Below, piece after piece: positions 33,846 to 43,773 of a stretch of 64,000 nucleotides of DNA. Under the pieces are notes generated by a model. It did not search any database. It saw only the letters and a list, made by a program, of their open reading frames with translations, and had not been told where the DNA came from. Origin of the DNA: Sphingopyxis sp. (GTDB lineage Bacteria; Pseudomonadota; Alphaproteobacteria; Sphingomonadales; Sphingomonadaceae). The position numbers were made by a program, and so were the translations under genes. The stretch is taken from assembly GCA_016793775.1 (NCBI GenBank), contig JAEULK010000076.1, forward strand, positions 16,521 to 80,520, written 5' to 3'. Position 1 is the stretch's first letter. Every line of letters begins with the position of its first letter.

Positions 33846-35303
33846 TCATTCCTCCCCGACCGGTTGGCCGATTTCAAAATCGCTTCGGTAGCGCGTGGCG
33901 GGATCGCTCGTGTCAAGGACGAGCGCGCCGTCGATGAAAACCTTTTCGGCGATCGCGTAGACGCTGAACGGATTTTTGCTCCACAGCACGACGTCGGCCA
34001 TTTTCCCGGGCTCGAGCGAGCCAGTCTTGTCGGCGATCCCCATGATTTTTGCGGGATTGATGGTGATCCACTTGATCGCCTCCTCCTGCGTTATGTCGAT
34101 CCCCGCGCGGCGTCCGGCGGCCATCGCGACCGCGCTCTCGACGTTGAGGCGCTGGATCAGCCTCTGCTCGTCCGAGTGGATCGCGACGCAGACGCCCGCC
34201 TTGCTCAGAATCGCGGCATTTTCCTCGATCGCATCATAGGCTTCCATCTTGAAGCCCCAGCGCGTCGCCCAGGTCGCGACGCAGACATCGTCGGCGACGA
34301 GCAGGTCGGCAATTTTGTATGCCTCGACGGCGTGGTGAAAGGCGCGCGTCTTGTAGCCGAACTCGTGGCCGACATCGAGCATCACCGCCATTTCGTCGGC
34401 ACGGTAGCAATGGTTCTGGACAAGAATGTCGCCCTTGAGCACGCCCGCGAGCGTCTCCAGCCCGAGGTCGCGTTTGGGCGCTTCGCCGCCTTCGCCGCGT
34501 GCGCGCTTCTTCTCATAGGCGTCGATCTTGCGGCCATATTCGGCCGCGTCGATCCATGCGCGGCGGAAACCCGCGACCTCGCCCATGCGCGTGGCGGGGG
34601 CGCGGCCGCGGCTACCGTAGCGGCCTTTGGGATTCTCGCCGCAGGCCATCTTAAGTGTGTACGGAGCGCCCGGGAATTTCATCTGCTGGACGGTGACCGC
34701 GGGTACATTCTTCACGCTGACGCCGCGCCCGCCGAACAGGTTGGCCGAGCCCGGGAGAATGAGCAGGCTGGTCACGCCGCCGGCGCGCGCCTTGGTGAAC
34801 ACGGGGTCCTGCGGCCAGATCGAATGCTCGGCCCAGACATGCGCGGTATAGGGGTCGATATTCTCGTTGCCATCGGCATGCCCCTGGACGCCAGGCGCCG
34901 GGAATACGCCAAGGTGCGAGTGGGCGTCGATGATGCCGGGAGTTACCCATTTGCCGCGTCCGTCGATGACGCGCACGCCCGAGGGAACGGCGATGTCGGC
35001 GCCGACCGCGACGATCTTGCCCGACGCCATCAGTACCGTGCCATTGTCGATCCGCGTGCCGGTTCCGGTGAGGATCGAGGCGCCGACGATGGCGGTGTCG
35101 GCGGCGGGGCGCGGTGCGTAAGTGCTCTGGAAGGGCTCGGGCGCCGGTTTGGCTGGCTCGGCGGGCGGCGCCGGGGTGCTCGCCGGACGGGCCGACGAGG
35201 CATCGGAAGCGCAACCTGCAAGGAGCGCGAGTGCGGTGCCGAGGAGAGCGGCGCGCAGGGTGCCGCGGCTGCGAAGCGAAGCTATTGGGACATGTCGTGT
35301 CAC
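33846..35303 (-). CDS. Amidohydrolase, predicted lipoprotein
   Basis: A 485-residue imidazolonepropionase-like amidohydrolase. N-terminal signal with lipobox LLAGC (C31), then an Ala/Pro linker to about residue 65, which suits a membrane-anchored periplasmic enzyme. Metal motif DAHSHLG with H128 and H130; further ligands in VQNHCYRAD, AFHHAVEA and VAIHSDEQ. Such enzymes hydrolyse dipeptides or N-acyl amino acids. It lies 85 bases downstream of the 1027-residue TonB receptor gene and just before a degenerate paralogue, forming a three-gene uptake and hydrolysis operon. Confidence 0.87.
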   Translation of the reverse strand: MTRHVPIASLRSRGTLRAALLGTALALLAGCASDASSARPASTPAPPAEPAKPAPEPFQSTYAPRPAADTAIVGASILTGTGTRIDNGTVLMASGKIVAVGADIAVPSGVRVIDGRGKWVTPGIIDAHSHLGVFPAPGVQGHADGNENIDPYTAHVWAEHSIWPQDPVFTKARAGGVTSLLILPGSANLFGGRGVSVKNVPAVTVQQMKFPGAPYTLKMACGENPKGRYGSRGRAPATRMGEVAGFRRAWIDAAEYGRKIDAYEKKRARGEGGEAPKRDLGLETLAGVLKGDILVQNHCYRADEMAVMLDVGHEFGYKTRAFHHAVEAYKIADLLVADDVCVATWATRWGFKMEAYDAIEENAAILSKAGVCVAIHSDEQRLIQRLNVESAVAMAAGRRAGIDITQEEAIKWITINPAKIMGIADKTGSLEPGKMADVVLWSKNPFSVYAIAEKVFIDGALVLDTSDPATRYRSDFEIGQPVGEE

Positions 35304-35388
35304 GCCGGAATCACCTTGTGCGAACCGATGGGAAGGGCGGCAATCCGACCGCCGTGCTTAATTGCGCGGCGGCCGGACGAGAGGCGGG

Positions 35389-38300
35389 TCAGAAGTTCTT
35401 CCGCACGCTTGCATACCAGTAGCGCGGGTTCGGCGAATAGAGCGAGCCCATATAGCCGAAGGCGCTGGAATCGAGCGGCGGACGCGCATTTGTGACGTTG
35501 CGCACGCCGACCCGGAGTTGGGTGCCGTCGGTGAAGCCGCCCTTGAAGTCGTATTGGAGATAGAGGTTTCCGGTCGTGTAGGCCTTGAGCAGCAGATTTT
35601 CGCCGTTCACCGAAATATCGTTGTCGAGGACGCTTCCGGTGTAGTTCACGAAGCCGCCCGCAGTGAACCGACCTAGCTTCCACGTCAGCGAAGCCGAGCC
35701 GCGCCACTTGGGAAGGCCGTCCTGACGGATCAGGCTGCCGCCCTGGGGAATAATCGTATCGACGTTAATCGTTCCCGCCGCGCGCGCATCGAGCAGCGTC
35801 TGGATGTCGGGCGAGGCGTCGCGGAAATATTTGAGCAGATAGGCGGCGTTGGCGCTGAAGTCGAAGGTGCCGATGCCGGTATCGCGAACCGAAAGGTTGA
35901 GGCCGAAGTCGATGCCGCGGACGGTCTGCGGTTCGAGGTTGCGGTAGATGTCGTCGACATATTGAACCTGCCCGACCGGCGCGATGCCGGTGCCGGCGAA
36001 CAGGGCGATATCGTCGGCGGTCGGCGCGAGGCGGACGACATTGGGGTCGGTCGAACCCTGCAGGCGCTGGAGATAGTCGTTGATGAGCGCATTGCCCTCG
36101 CCATAGACGCCGACGATGCCCTTCTGCTTCACCTGCCAATAGTCGACCGTGAAGGTCGTGCGCACGCTGCCGCTGTTGAAGATTGGCGGCTGGAGCACGG
36201 TCCCGACCGTGAAGGTGGTCGAGGTTTCGGGCTTGAGGTCGGGGTTGCCCGCGCGGCGACCGGTGGTCACGAAGCTCTGCGCGCAATTGCCGAAGGTTGC
36301 AATACGGCCCGCGCGCAGGTCGGCCTCGCAGCGGATATAGTCGGTACGGCTGTTGCCGCGGGTGACGATCGTCGCGTTGGTCTGCTCGAGGTTCGGCGCC
36401 CGGAAGCCCTGCGCCCACGAACCGCGGATGCGCCAGCCTTCGAACAGGTCCCACGCCGCCGCGACCTTGGGCTTCGCAATGCTGCCGAAGTCCGAATAAT
36501 GTTCGTAGCGGCCCGCGAGTTGCAGCTCGAGACTACGGATGAGCGGGATATCCATCTCGGGTGCGATCAGCGGCACCGCGAGTTCGGCATAGGCCGCGAA
36601 TACGGTGCGCGAACCTTTGGTGTCAGGGGTCGGGCTGACGCCGAAAAGGTCGCTGTCCTGGACGACCCCCGTGACGGTATCGGTCCATTTTGTCGTGCCG
36701 TCGACGCGCTCGTCGCGATCGTCGAGCTGCGAATCCCGGCGAAGCTCGCCGCCGATCGCCATCCCGACATTGCCGGCGGGCAGCGCGAAGAGGTCGGCCT
36801 TCGACGCCTTGAAGTCCCACATGGCGAGCGTCGCCTTGCCGCGGCGGGTGCTCTTAATGCGGATCGCGTCGAGCGCAGCCTGGTTGCTCGGGCTCGTGTC
36901 GATGCCGGTCGGGTCGGCCGGGTTGCCGCCGTTGAACGGATTATAGGCCTCGGGGGTGGAGAGGGCGAGATTGCGCTGGAGCAGCGTCGCGCTGATCCCG
37001 TCCTGCACGTCGCGCACGCTCGACTCCGAATAGACCGCGGCGGTTTCCCAGTTGAAGCCGAGAGCTTCGCCCTTCAAGCCGAGAAGGGCGCGATATTGCC
37101 GGTTGGTCACGTCGACGATCGTCGGCCCGAGATCGGTGAAGCGATAATTGGTCATCGTGACCGGAAGGCCTGCGGCGGGAGCGTCGATCCCCGGAAGGCG
37201 GTTCGGGTTGACGCTGCCGTTCGCGAACGTGACCGGCCCGAAGGGATTCCAGTAGTTCGATGCGGGGATCGACATGCGGATCGAGCCGATCGTGAAGACG
37301 CTGTCCTGGATGCTGCGCGTCTTGCCGTAATAATAGCCGGCCTCGCCAAACAGTGTCACATTGTCGCTGAGATCGTAATGGCCGCTAGCAAACAGGTTGA
37401 TGCGGTCGAGCTTCGGCGAGATCGAGATCGGGTAATTGGCCTGCGCGTTCCAACGCGTGTTGCGGTCGGCCCCGGTAGTGGCTCGCGTGCCGTCGTCGAT
37501 GCAAATGTCGCCTGCGAGCGTCGCTGAGCAGCCACCGTTCACGGTCGGCTGAAGCGAGAAGACCCCGGCATTGGTGGTGATGTTGGTCGTCCCCCGACGA
37601 ACGCGCACCCCGGTCGTGAAATCTCCCCAGGGCGACAATGTGCTGCGATCGTCGAGCGCATTGTTGCCGGCGAAGACGGTGCCCGCGAAATCCGGGAAGT
37701 CGCGGTGGTCGGCGGTTGCCGTGAAGTCTTGATCCTGCGACGTCAGCGCGGTGCGGCGGGTGTAGTTGAAAAGCAGCGAGATATTGCCGCGGTTCTCGGC
37801 GAGATCCTTGCCGACATAGCCCGAGGCGTTGAATTCGCGCAGGCCGGTGCCTTCGCCGCCGCCATATTGCAGCGACAGGCTGCCGCCGTCGATATTGTCG
37901 CGCAGCACCGTGTTGACGACGCCGGCAACCGCATCGGTGCCGTAGAGCGCCGCGGCGCCGTCGCGCAGCACTTCGACGCGCTGGACGCCGTACACGGGGA
38001 TGGCATTGGTGTTGTAGGTGATGACCGGGGCGAGCGAGGCGCTCGCCTGGCTGCCGGGATGCTGGACGACGCGGCGGCCGTTGAGGAGCACGAGCGTGTT
38101 GCCGACACCGAGTCCGCGCAGGTCGACCGATCCGATGTCGCCGCGGGCGAAGTTGCTGCTCGTCTGGCCGTTGCTGCTGTTGAAAGAAACGTCGCCCATC
38201 TGCGGGATCGAGCGGAACAGGTCGTCGCCCGAAACCGCGGCAGTGGCGGCGATTTCACTTTCGCCGACGACGGTGACGGGAAGTGCTTCGGTGATTTTCG

Positions 38301-38472
38301 AACCGGCGATGCGGCTGCCGGTCACTACGATTTCGGACGCCGCCGAATCTGCCGAGGTTGTCTCGGGTTCGGCGGCGCTATCCTGAGCAAAGGCGGTTCC
38401 AGCGCCGACGAGGCAGAGCGATGAGGATGCGAGCAGCAAGGCCCGGCGAAGCGATGAGTTAAGCTTAAGCAT
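35389..38472 (-). CDS. Large TonB-dependent outer-membrane receptor
   Basis: A 1027-residue receptor of the long 'NGRRVVQHPG' subfamily, often linked to peptide or oligosaccharide uptake. Signal peptide cleaved after GTAFA; TonB box area SEIVVTGSRI; plug with VEVLRDGAAALYGTDAVAGVVN in two parts; C-terminus YWYASVRKNF. The ATG at 38472 follows AGGGGAC. Operon with the two amidohydrolases downstream. Its size and neighbours suggest import of a peptide or amide. Confidence 0.92.
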   Translation of the reverse strand: MLKLNSSLRRALLLASSSLCLVGAGTAFAQDSAAEPETTSADSAASEIVVTGSRIAGSKITEALPVTVVGESEIAATAAVSGDDLFRSIPQMGDVSFNSSNGQTSSNFARGDIGSVDLRGLGVGNTLVLLNGRRVVQHPGSQASASLAPVITYNTNAIPVYGVQRVEVLRDGAAALYGTDAVAGVVNTVLRDNIDGGSLSLQYGGGEGTGLREFNASGYVGKDLAENRGNISLLFNYTRRTALTSQDQDFTATADHRDFPDFAGTVFAGNNALDDRSTLSPWGDFTTGVRVRRGTTNITTNAGVFSLQPTVNGGCSATLAGDICIDDGTRATTGADRNTRWNAQANYPISISPKLDRINLFASGHYDLSDNVTLFGEAGYYYGKTRSIQDSVFTIGSIRMSIPASNYWNPFGPVTFANGSVNPNRLPGIDAPAAGLPVTMTNYRFTDLGPTIVDVTNRQYRALLGLKGEALGFNWETAAVYSESSVRDVQDGISATLLQRNLALSTPEAYNPFNGGNPADPTGIDTSPSNQAALDAIRIKSTRRGKATLAMWDFKASKADLFALPAGNVGMAIGGELRRDSQLDDRDERVDGTTKWTDTVTGVVQDSDLFGVSPTPDTKGSRTVFAAYAELAVPLIAPEMDIPLIRSLELQLAGRYEHYSDFGSIAKPKVAAAWDLFEGWRIRGSWAQGFRAPNLEQTNATIVTRGNSRTDYIRCEADLRAGRIATFGNCAQSFVTTGRRAGNPDLKPETSTTFTVGTVLQPPIFNSGSVRTTFTVDYWQVKQKGIVGVYGEGNALINDYLQRLQGSTDPNVVRLAPTADDIALFAGTGIAPVGQVQYVDDIYRNLEPQTVRGIDFGLNLSVRDTGIGTFDFSANAAYLLKYFRDASPDIQTLLDARAAGTINVDTIIPQGGSLIRQDGLPKWRGSASLTWKLGRFTAGGFVNYTGSVLDNDISVNGENLLLKAYTTGNLYLQYDFKGGFTDGTQLRVGVRNVTNARPPLDSSAFGYMGSLYSPNPRYWYASVRKNF

Positions 38473-38669
38473 GCGATGTCCCCTGATTGTCGACCCTGTG
38501 TCGTCCTCCATGCGAGCGGATGGATCGTTGACGCCCATCCCAATTCGCTCTGACGCAACGCCGATTGAAATCCCCACCGCAACACGGCAGAAAATTTCAA
38601 CCGGCTCTGCCGGAAGGCAACTTTATGTGGGGAGACCCCATAGCAGCCGTTCCGTAATTGTCTATTGAT

Positions 38670-39131
38670 TTAATCGACAATCTCGAATGAGGCGTCGACT
38701 TCGACCGCGAAGTTGAACGGCAGGCGGTAGACGCCGATCGCGGACCGCGCATGTTTCCCGGCTTCGCCGAAGACGTCGACGATCAGGTCCGAGCAGCCGT
38801 TCATCACCGCCGGAATTTCGAAGAATTCGGGGCCGGCCTGGACATAGCCGACGAGCCTGAGGACGCGGACGCGGTCGAGATCGCCATCGGCCGCCGCCCT
38901 GAACTGGGCGATGAGGTTGATCGCGCAGAGCCGCGCGGCGGTGATGCCGTCGGCAAGGCTGCAGTCATCGCCGACAATGCCCTTGATCCCGCCATTGGCA
39001 TGGGTCGAGAGCTGCCCCGAGACCTGCACGATATTGCCCGAGCGCATTGCCGAGACGTAGTTGGCGACGGGCGGGCAGACCTGCGGCAGTTCGATCCCGA
39101 GACTGGCGAGACGGCTTTCGATGCGAGACAT
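38670..39131 (-). CDS. RidA family protein (reactive imine deaminase-like)
   Basis: A 153-residue member of the YjgF/YER057c/UK114 family. Typical parts: YVSAMRSGNIVQVSGQLS, GYVQAGPEFFEIPAVMNGCSDLIVDVFGE (read in two blocks), HARSAIGVYRLP with the conserved arginine, and the final VEVDASFEI. RidA proteins hydrolyse enamine/imine intermediates made by PLP enzymes; longer members such as this may have other deaminase roles. It starts 2 bases after the DAACS stop. A match with nearby PLP lyase chemistry (29737) is possible. Confidence 0.88.
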   Translation of the reverse strand: MSRIESRLASLGIELPQVCPPVANYVSAMRSGNIVQVSGQLSTHANGGIKGIVGDDCSLADGITAARLCAINLIAQFRAAADGDLDRVRVLRLVGYVQAGPEFFEIPAVMNGCSDLIVDVFGEAGKHARSAIGVYRLPFNFAVEVDASFEIVD

Positions 39132-39133
39132 AA

Positions 39134-40420
39134 TCACTCCTTGGTTGCGAGAGACGGTAGTTGTTCGGCGGGCGCGGGTTCGCCGGCGGCGGCTTCGCGT
39201 GCCATGCGGCGGCCTTCCCAGCGGTCGATGACGGCGGCGGCGACCGAATTGCCGACGACGTTGGTCGCCGAGCGGCCCATGTCGAGCAGATGGTCGACCG
39301 CGAGGATCAGGAGCAGCCCGGCCTCGGGCAGCTTGAAGTAAGCGAGCGTCGCCGAGATGACGACGAGCGAGGCGCGCGGGACGCCCGCCATGCCTTTCGA
39401 GGTCACCATGAGCAGGAGCAGCATGGTGATCTGCTGCCCGATGGTCATGTCGATACCATAGGCCTGCGCGATGAAGAGCACCGCGAAGGTGCAATACATC
39501 ATCGAGCCGTCGAGATTGAAGCTGTAGCCGAGCGGCAGGACGAAGGAGACGATGCGCCGGTTGACGCCCTGCTTTTCGAGCTCTTCCATCGTCCTGGGAT
39601 AGGCCGCCTCCGAGCTGGCGGTCGAAAAGGCGAGAAGGACCGGGGTGCGGATGCCGCGAAACAGGCCGAAGGCGCGCGCGCCGATGATCGCCAGCGCGGC
39701 GAGGAAGAGCACCAGCCAGAGCACGCCGAGCGAGAGATAGAAGCCCGACACGAAACCCGCATAGGTGACGAGCACGCCGGGGCCCTGCGTCGCGACGGTC
39801 GAAGCGAGCGCGGCGAAGATCGCGACGGGCGCGGTTTTCATCACGAAGCCCGTCACCTTGAGCATGATCGCGGCGACCTGCTCGACGAGCGCGAGCACGG
39901 CGGGCGCCTTGTCGTCGATCGCGGCGACGGCCGAGCCGACGAGGACCGAGAAGACGACGATCTGGAGGATCTCGTTCTCGGCCATCGCCTGGACGATCGA
40001 TTGCGGGATGAGATGCGTGACGAACTGCTTGAGCGAGAAGTCGCCCGTCGCAACGACGCCTTCGGCGCCGGTCGTCGGCAGCTCGAGCGCGAGGCTCGCG
40101 CCGGGCTGGAGCAGATGCACCATGACGAGCCCGATCGAGAGCGAGACGATCGAGGCCCCGATGAACCAGCCCATGGTCTTTGCCCCGACGCGGCCGATCG
40201 CGGCGGCGTCTTCCATATGTGCGATCCCGGCGACGAGCGTCGCGAAGACGAGTGGCGCGATGATCATCTTGATGAGACGCAGGAAGAGGTCGGTGAGGAT
40301 CGAGAGATTGTCGGCGATTTCGGCTGCCTTGGCGGGGGGGAAATGCGAATTGACGAACCAGCCGGCCGAGATGCCGGCGACCATCGCGAAGATGAGGATG
40401 AAGGCGAAAGCTCTGTTCAT
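39134..40420 (-). CDS. Dicarboxylate/amino acid:cation symporter (DctA/GltP-like)
   Basis: A 428-residue canonical DAACS symporter. Visible signatures: FSTASSEAAYPRTMEELEKQGV (serine-rich hairpin, in two parts), LPLGYSFNLDGSMMY (the NMDGT position reads NLDGS) and the C-terminal DHLLDMGRSATNVVGNSVAA with the conserved D and N. It co-transports acidic amino acids or C4-dicarboxylates with Na+ or H+. The ATG at 40420 is chosen by the family start; earlier codons give an Arg-rich, non-membrane extension. It leads a two-gene operon with ridA. Confidence 0.9.
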   Translation of the reverse strand: MNRAFAFILIFAMVAGISAGWFVNSHFPPAKAAEIADNLSILTDLFLRLIKMIIAPLVFATLVAGIAHMEDAAAIGRVGAKTMGWFIGASIVSLSIGLVMVHLLQPGASLALELPTTGAEGVVATGDFSLKQFVTHLIPQSIVQAMAENEILQIVVFSVLVGSAVAAIDDKAPAVLALVEQVAAIMLKVTGFVMKTAPVAIFAALASTVATQGPGVLVTYAGFVSGFYLSLGVLWLVLFLAALAIIGARAFGLFRGIRTPVLLAFSTASSEAAYPRTMEELEKQGVNRRIVSFVLPLGYSFNLDGSMMYCTFAVLFIAQAYGIDMTIGQQITMLLLLMVTSKGMAGVPRASLVVISATLAYFKLPEAGLLLILAVDHLLDMGRSATNVVGNSVAAAVIDRWEGRRMAREAAAGEPAPAEQLPSLATKE

Positions 40421-40623
40421 GACTGTCCCGTTCCGGCTTCGCCCCGGCCGGGGCGTACAGAAGGCAGAGACGCAGGTGCGGCGCGGTTCCGCAGCAGCAA
40501 TGCGGTCGACAAGCGCATTTTGTTGCGACATGGCGGGCGCGGACCGAACAGGCTGGTGGGGTTATCCGCCGCCGCTGCGTCAAAGCAGGGCAGGGTGACA
40601 ATCAGATTATCGAGGAGACGCGC

Positions 40624-42423
40624 GTGGCCAGTTTTCGGAAGATGCTTGTAGCGGGAACGGCAATTGCCGCCGGGCTTGGCTGGGCGGGCCAGTCGGTGCT
40701 TGCCAAGCCGGGCGGCGAGGTGGTCGCGATCACCGGCGCGACGATCTTCGATGCCACGGGCAAGGATCCGTACCGCGGCACCGTCGTCGTGCGCGATGGC
40801 CGGATCGAGGCGGTCGGCGCCGCCGTCAAGGTTCCGAAGGGCGCGACGATCGTGCGCGCCGAGGGCAAGGCGCTCCTGCCGGGCTTCATCGACGTCCACA
40901 CCCATTGGTCGCCGTCGGGCATGCCCGGCACGCTGCCGCAGATCGCGGGCGCTTATCTTGCGAGCGGCGTCACGACCGTGAACGACTTCCACCAGCAGCC
41001 CGAGGCCTTTGCGCCGCGCCGTGCCTGGCTTGCCGACATTTACGCGCCCCACGTCAACTTCGTCGCGCGGATGAGCACGCCCGGCGGCCACGGCGCCGAC
41101 TGGGGCGACACCAACACCACCAAATGGGTCGCGACAGCCGAGAGCGCGCGGCGCGAGGTGCAGGCGCTCCAGCCCTACCGCCCCGATTATATCAAGGCGT
41201 TCGCCGACGGCTGGCGCTACGGGCAGCTCCCCGAAGAGACTTCGATGAATGTCGAGACGCTCGCCGCGCTCGCCGACGAGGCGCACAAACATGGGCAGCG
41301 CGTCCTCACCCACACGGTGACCGTCGAGCGCGGCAAGCTCGCCGCCGACGCCGGGATCGACGTGATCGCGCACAGCATCCAGGACGGCGTACTCGACGCC
41401 GAGGCGATCGCCCGGATCAAAAAGGCGGGCACCTTCTACGCCCCGACGCTCGCCATCTATCAGCTCAAGCCCGATGAAATGGGTCCCGGGCGCAAGGACG
41501 ATGCCGCTACGCGCCTGCGCATCCGCAAATATGGCTATGCCGAGGAGAATGTCCGCAATCTTCATGCGGCCGGGGTCACGATCGCGGTCGGGACCGACGC
41601 GGGCATCGGCGGAGCGAAGCATGGCATCTCGACGCTCCAGGAAATGGAGCTGCTCGTGGCGGCCGGGCTCACGCCCAAGGCGGCGCTGCTCGCGGGCACG
41701 TCGAACAGCGCGCTGGCGCTCGGTCTCGCGGGCGACCGCGGCACGATCGAAAAGGGCAAGCGCGCCGATCTCGTTCTCATCGACGGCAAGCCCTGGGAGA
41801 CGATCGGCGACGTCGAGAGGATCGACCGCGTCTATGTCGACGGCAAGTTCGTCCATGGCGGCGGCGTCAAGCCGCCTGCTGGTAATGCCGCGACGTCGCT
41901 TCCCGCGCTGCCCGCCGCAGCGTTGATCGACGATTTCGAGCGCGCCGACGGGCGCAGCTCGCTCGACACGCTGCGTCTCACCGACATGGACGGCGGTGTC
42001 GAGCGCTCGTCGGTGGTCATGAACCGCGTCACCCATGCGGGCGGTAACGGCTCGGCGCTCGCCTTTGCGGTGCGGATGTCGCTCAAGGAGAAGCCCGAGG
42101 GCGGTGTCCTCGTGCCCTTGAGCCGCGGCTCCGTCCGCCCGGTCGATGCGCGCAAGTTTGCGGGTGTCCGGGTCGATATGCGCGGCGCCGGCCGCTATCT
42201 CCTTGTCGTCAACACCCTCGCGGGCGAATTCACAGCGTCCATCGAGGCGAAGGAAGGCTGGTCGGAACTGCGCGTGCCGTTCGCCTCGCTCGTGGCGACG
42301 CGTCCGGGCCGCGGCGACGCGCCGTCGTGGCGCGGCGATGATCTCGTCCAGGTCGGGGTCGCCGTCCAGCGCGAGGCCGGGGCAAGCGCCTGGGGCGAAA
42401 TCGACAATCTCGGCTTCTACTGA
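40624..42423 (+). CDS. Exported amidohydrolase with C-terminal CIA30-like domain
   Basis: A 599-residue protein. It starts with GTG at 40624 after GAGGAG; a signal peptide ends near residue 27 (SVLAKPG). Residues 30-430 form the amidohydrolase domain with VHTHW (H92, H94), HTVTVERGK, VIAHSIQDG and GTDAGIGG metal/catalytic parts. Residues about 438-599 resemble the CIA30/NADH-dehydrogenase-assembly beta-sandwich (ALIDDFERADG..., W-GEIDNLGFY end), a putative carbohydrate- or ligand-binding module. The combination is unusual but occurs in exported amidohydrolases. Monocistronic, ended by the hairpin at 42517. Confidence 0.8.
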   Translation: MASFRKMLVAGTAIAAGLGWAGQSVLAKPGGEVVAITGATIFDATGKDPYRGTVVVRDGRIEAVGAAVKVPKGATIVRAEGKALLPGFIDVHTHWSPSGMPGTLPQIAGAYLASGVTTVNDFHQQPEAFAPRRAWLADIYAPHVNFVARMSTPGGHGADWGDTNTTKWVATAESARREVQALQPYRPDYIKAFADGWRYGQLPEETSMNVETLAALADEAHKHGQRVLTHTVTVERGKLAADAGIDVIAHSIQDGVLDAEAIARIKKAGTFYAPTLAIYQLKPDEMGPGRKDDAATRLRIRKYGYAEENVRNLHAAGVTIAVGTDAGIGGAKHGISTLQEMELLVAAGLTPKAALLAGTSNSALALGLAGDRGTIEKGKRADLVLIDGKPWETIGDVERIDRVYVDGKFVHGGGVKPPAGNAATSLPALPAAALIDDFERADGRSSLDTLRLTDMDGGVERSSVVMNRVTHAGGNGSALAFAVRMSLKEKPEGGVLVPLSRGSVRPVDARKFAGVRVDMRGAGRYLLVVNTLAGEFTASIEAKEGWSELRVPFASLVATRPGRGDAPSWRGDDLVQVGVAVQREAGASAWGEIDNLGFY

Positions 42424-42516
42424 CGCGTATCGGCGGGAGCGGCGCTCGCCGCCCCGATTCTGACGGGCTCTCCCGTCCGCGGTGTGCGCCTTCAGGGGTG
42501 CGTGCCACGATGACCC

Positions 42517-42560
42517 CCGCACCGGCATTGCGGTTCGCCGCGGCGCCGGTGCGGATTTTT
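42517..42560 (+). terminator. Intrinsic terminator between convergent genes
   Basis: CCGCACCGGC (42517-42526) pairs with GCCGGTGCGG (42545-42554), followed by ATTTTT. A perfect 10-bp stem with T run, about 95 bases after the amidohydrolase stop and just before the convergent M20 peptidase stop at 42564. Confidence 0.75.
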
Positions 42561-42563
42561 CGC

Positions 42564-43682
42564 TTACAGCGTCTGGAGCAGGCGCTCGACGAGCTGGCGG
42601 CGGGGGTCGATCGACGAGATCAGGCAATATTCGTCGAGCGTATGCGCGCCGTCGCCATCGACGCCAAGGCCGTCGAGCGTCGGAATACCGAGCGCGGCGG
42701 TGAAATTGCCGTCGGAGCCGCCGCCGACCATCGGGACTTCGGCGAGATCGAAGCCGAGCGCCGCAGCTTCGCTACGGGCCGTCTCGAAGAGGCTCGCGAC
42801 GCCTTCGCTGCGTTCATAGGCAGGCCGGTTGATCCCGCCGCCGACTTTCACCGCGACATCGGGGCCGACCGGCTCGAGTCCGAGAATGGCGCGCTCCATC
42901 CGTTCGCCCTCGGCGCTATTGGTGATGCGCACGTCGACCGCGAAACGGCACTGATGCGGCACGACATTGATCGCTGTGCCGCCGCTGACCTTGCTGACCG
43001 TCGCGGTCGTGCCGCGATCATAGTCGGTCATGTCCTCGATATTGAGTATCTGGCGCGCGGCCTCGCGGATTGCGCTGCGTCCGTCCTGGTGGCGCGATCC
43101 CGCGTGCGCGGGGCGGCCTTCGACCTCGACGTCGAACCAGCCCACGCCCTTGCGCGCAGTGACCGCAGCGCCGCCGGGCCGCGCGGGCTCCATCACGAGC
43201 ACATGGCTCGACCGGCGCCCGAGGTCCTCGACAAGCGCGCGCGTCGTCGGGCTGCCGATCTCTTCGTCGGGCGAGAGGAGGAAACGGATCGGCCGGCCGA
43301 TCGCGGCGCCGAGGCGCGCCGCATTGCGAAACGCCACCAGCGCCAGATAGATGCCGCCCTTCATGTCATAGACGCCGGGTCCGTAAAGCCGGTCGCCGTC
43401 GCGGCGGACCGGGAGCGGCCCCGCAAGCGTGCCGACGGGATGAACGGTGTCGACATGGGTGACGACAAGAATCCCGGGCCGGCCATTGTCCGTACCGGCG
43501 TGGAGTACCGCGCAATCGCCGAGCCCGTCGCGGCCCGGAATGCGTTCGACCCGGATCGGCTCGCCGGCGACCTCCTTGAGAATCATGTCCTGCATCGCGT
43601 TGATCGCGGCGGCGTCGTGGGTGGGGCTTTCGAGCGTGAGCCATCGGCTAAGCGTCGCTACCGCTTGTTCGTCTGATGTCAT
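42564..43682 (-). CDS. M20 family metallopeptidase (glutamate carboxypeptidase-like)
   Basis: A 372-residue M20 peptidase. Zinc ligands and catalytic residues are seen in THVDTVH (H76, D78), YGPGVYDMKGG (D106), SPDEEIG (E140, E141) and GGGSDGNF; the dimerisation domain lies at about 175-290. The overall sequence resembles carboxypeptidase G2-like enzymes that remove C-terminal glutamate or hydrolyse N-acyl amino acids. No signal peptide with the chosen ATG at 43682 (AAGAAGG upstream); an ATG at 43736 would add 18 non-hydrophobic residues. Divergent from the IclR operon. Confidence 0.87.
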   Translation of the reverse strand: MTSDEQAVATLSRWLTLESPTHDAAAINAMQDMILKEVAGEPIRVERIPGRDGLGDCAVLHAGTDNGRPGILVVTHVDTVHPVGTLAGPLPVRRDGDRLYGPGVYDMKGGIYLALVAFRNAARLGAAIGRPIRFLLSPDEEIGSPTTRALVEDLGRRSSHVLVMEPARPGGAAVTARKGVGWFDVEVEGRPAHAGSRHQDGRSAIREAARQILNIEDMTDYDRGTTATVSKVSGGTAINVVPHQCRFAVDVRITNSAEGERMERAILGLEPVGPDVAVKVGGGINRPAYERSEGVASLFETARSEAAALGFDLAEVPMVGGGSDGNFTAALGIPTLDGLGVDGDGAHTLDEYCLISSIDPRRQLVERLLQTL

Positions 43683-43773
43683 GCTGGGCCTTCTTGCTGC
43701 TGAGTCGATGCCCGGCCGAAGGGCTTGACGAGTCATAGGCGATGCTGTCATCTCGTTCAACATGACAAATCCA

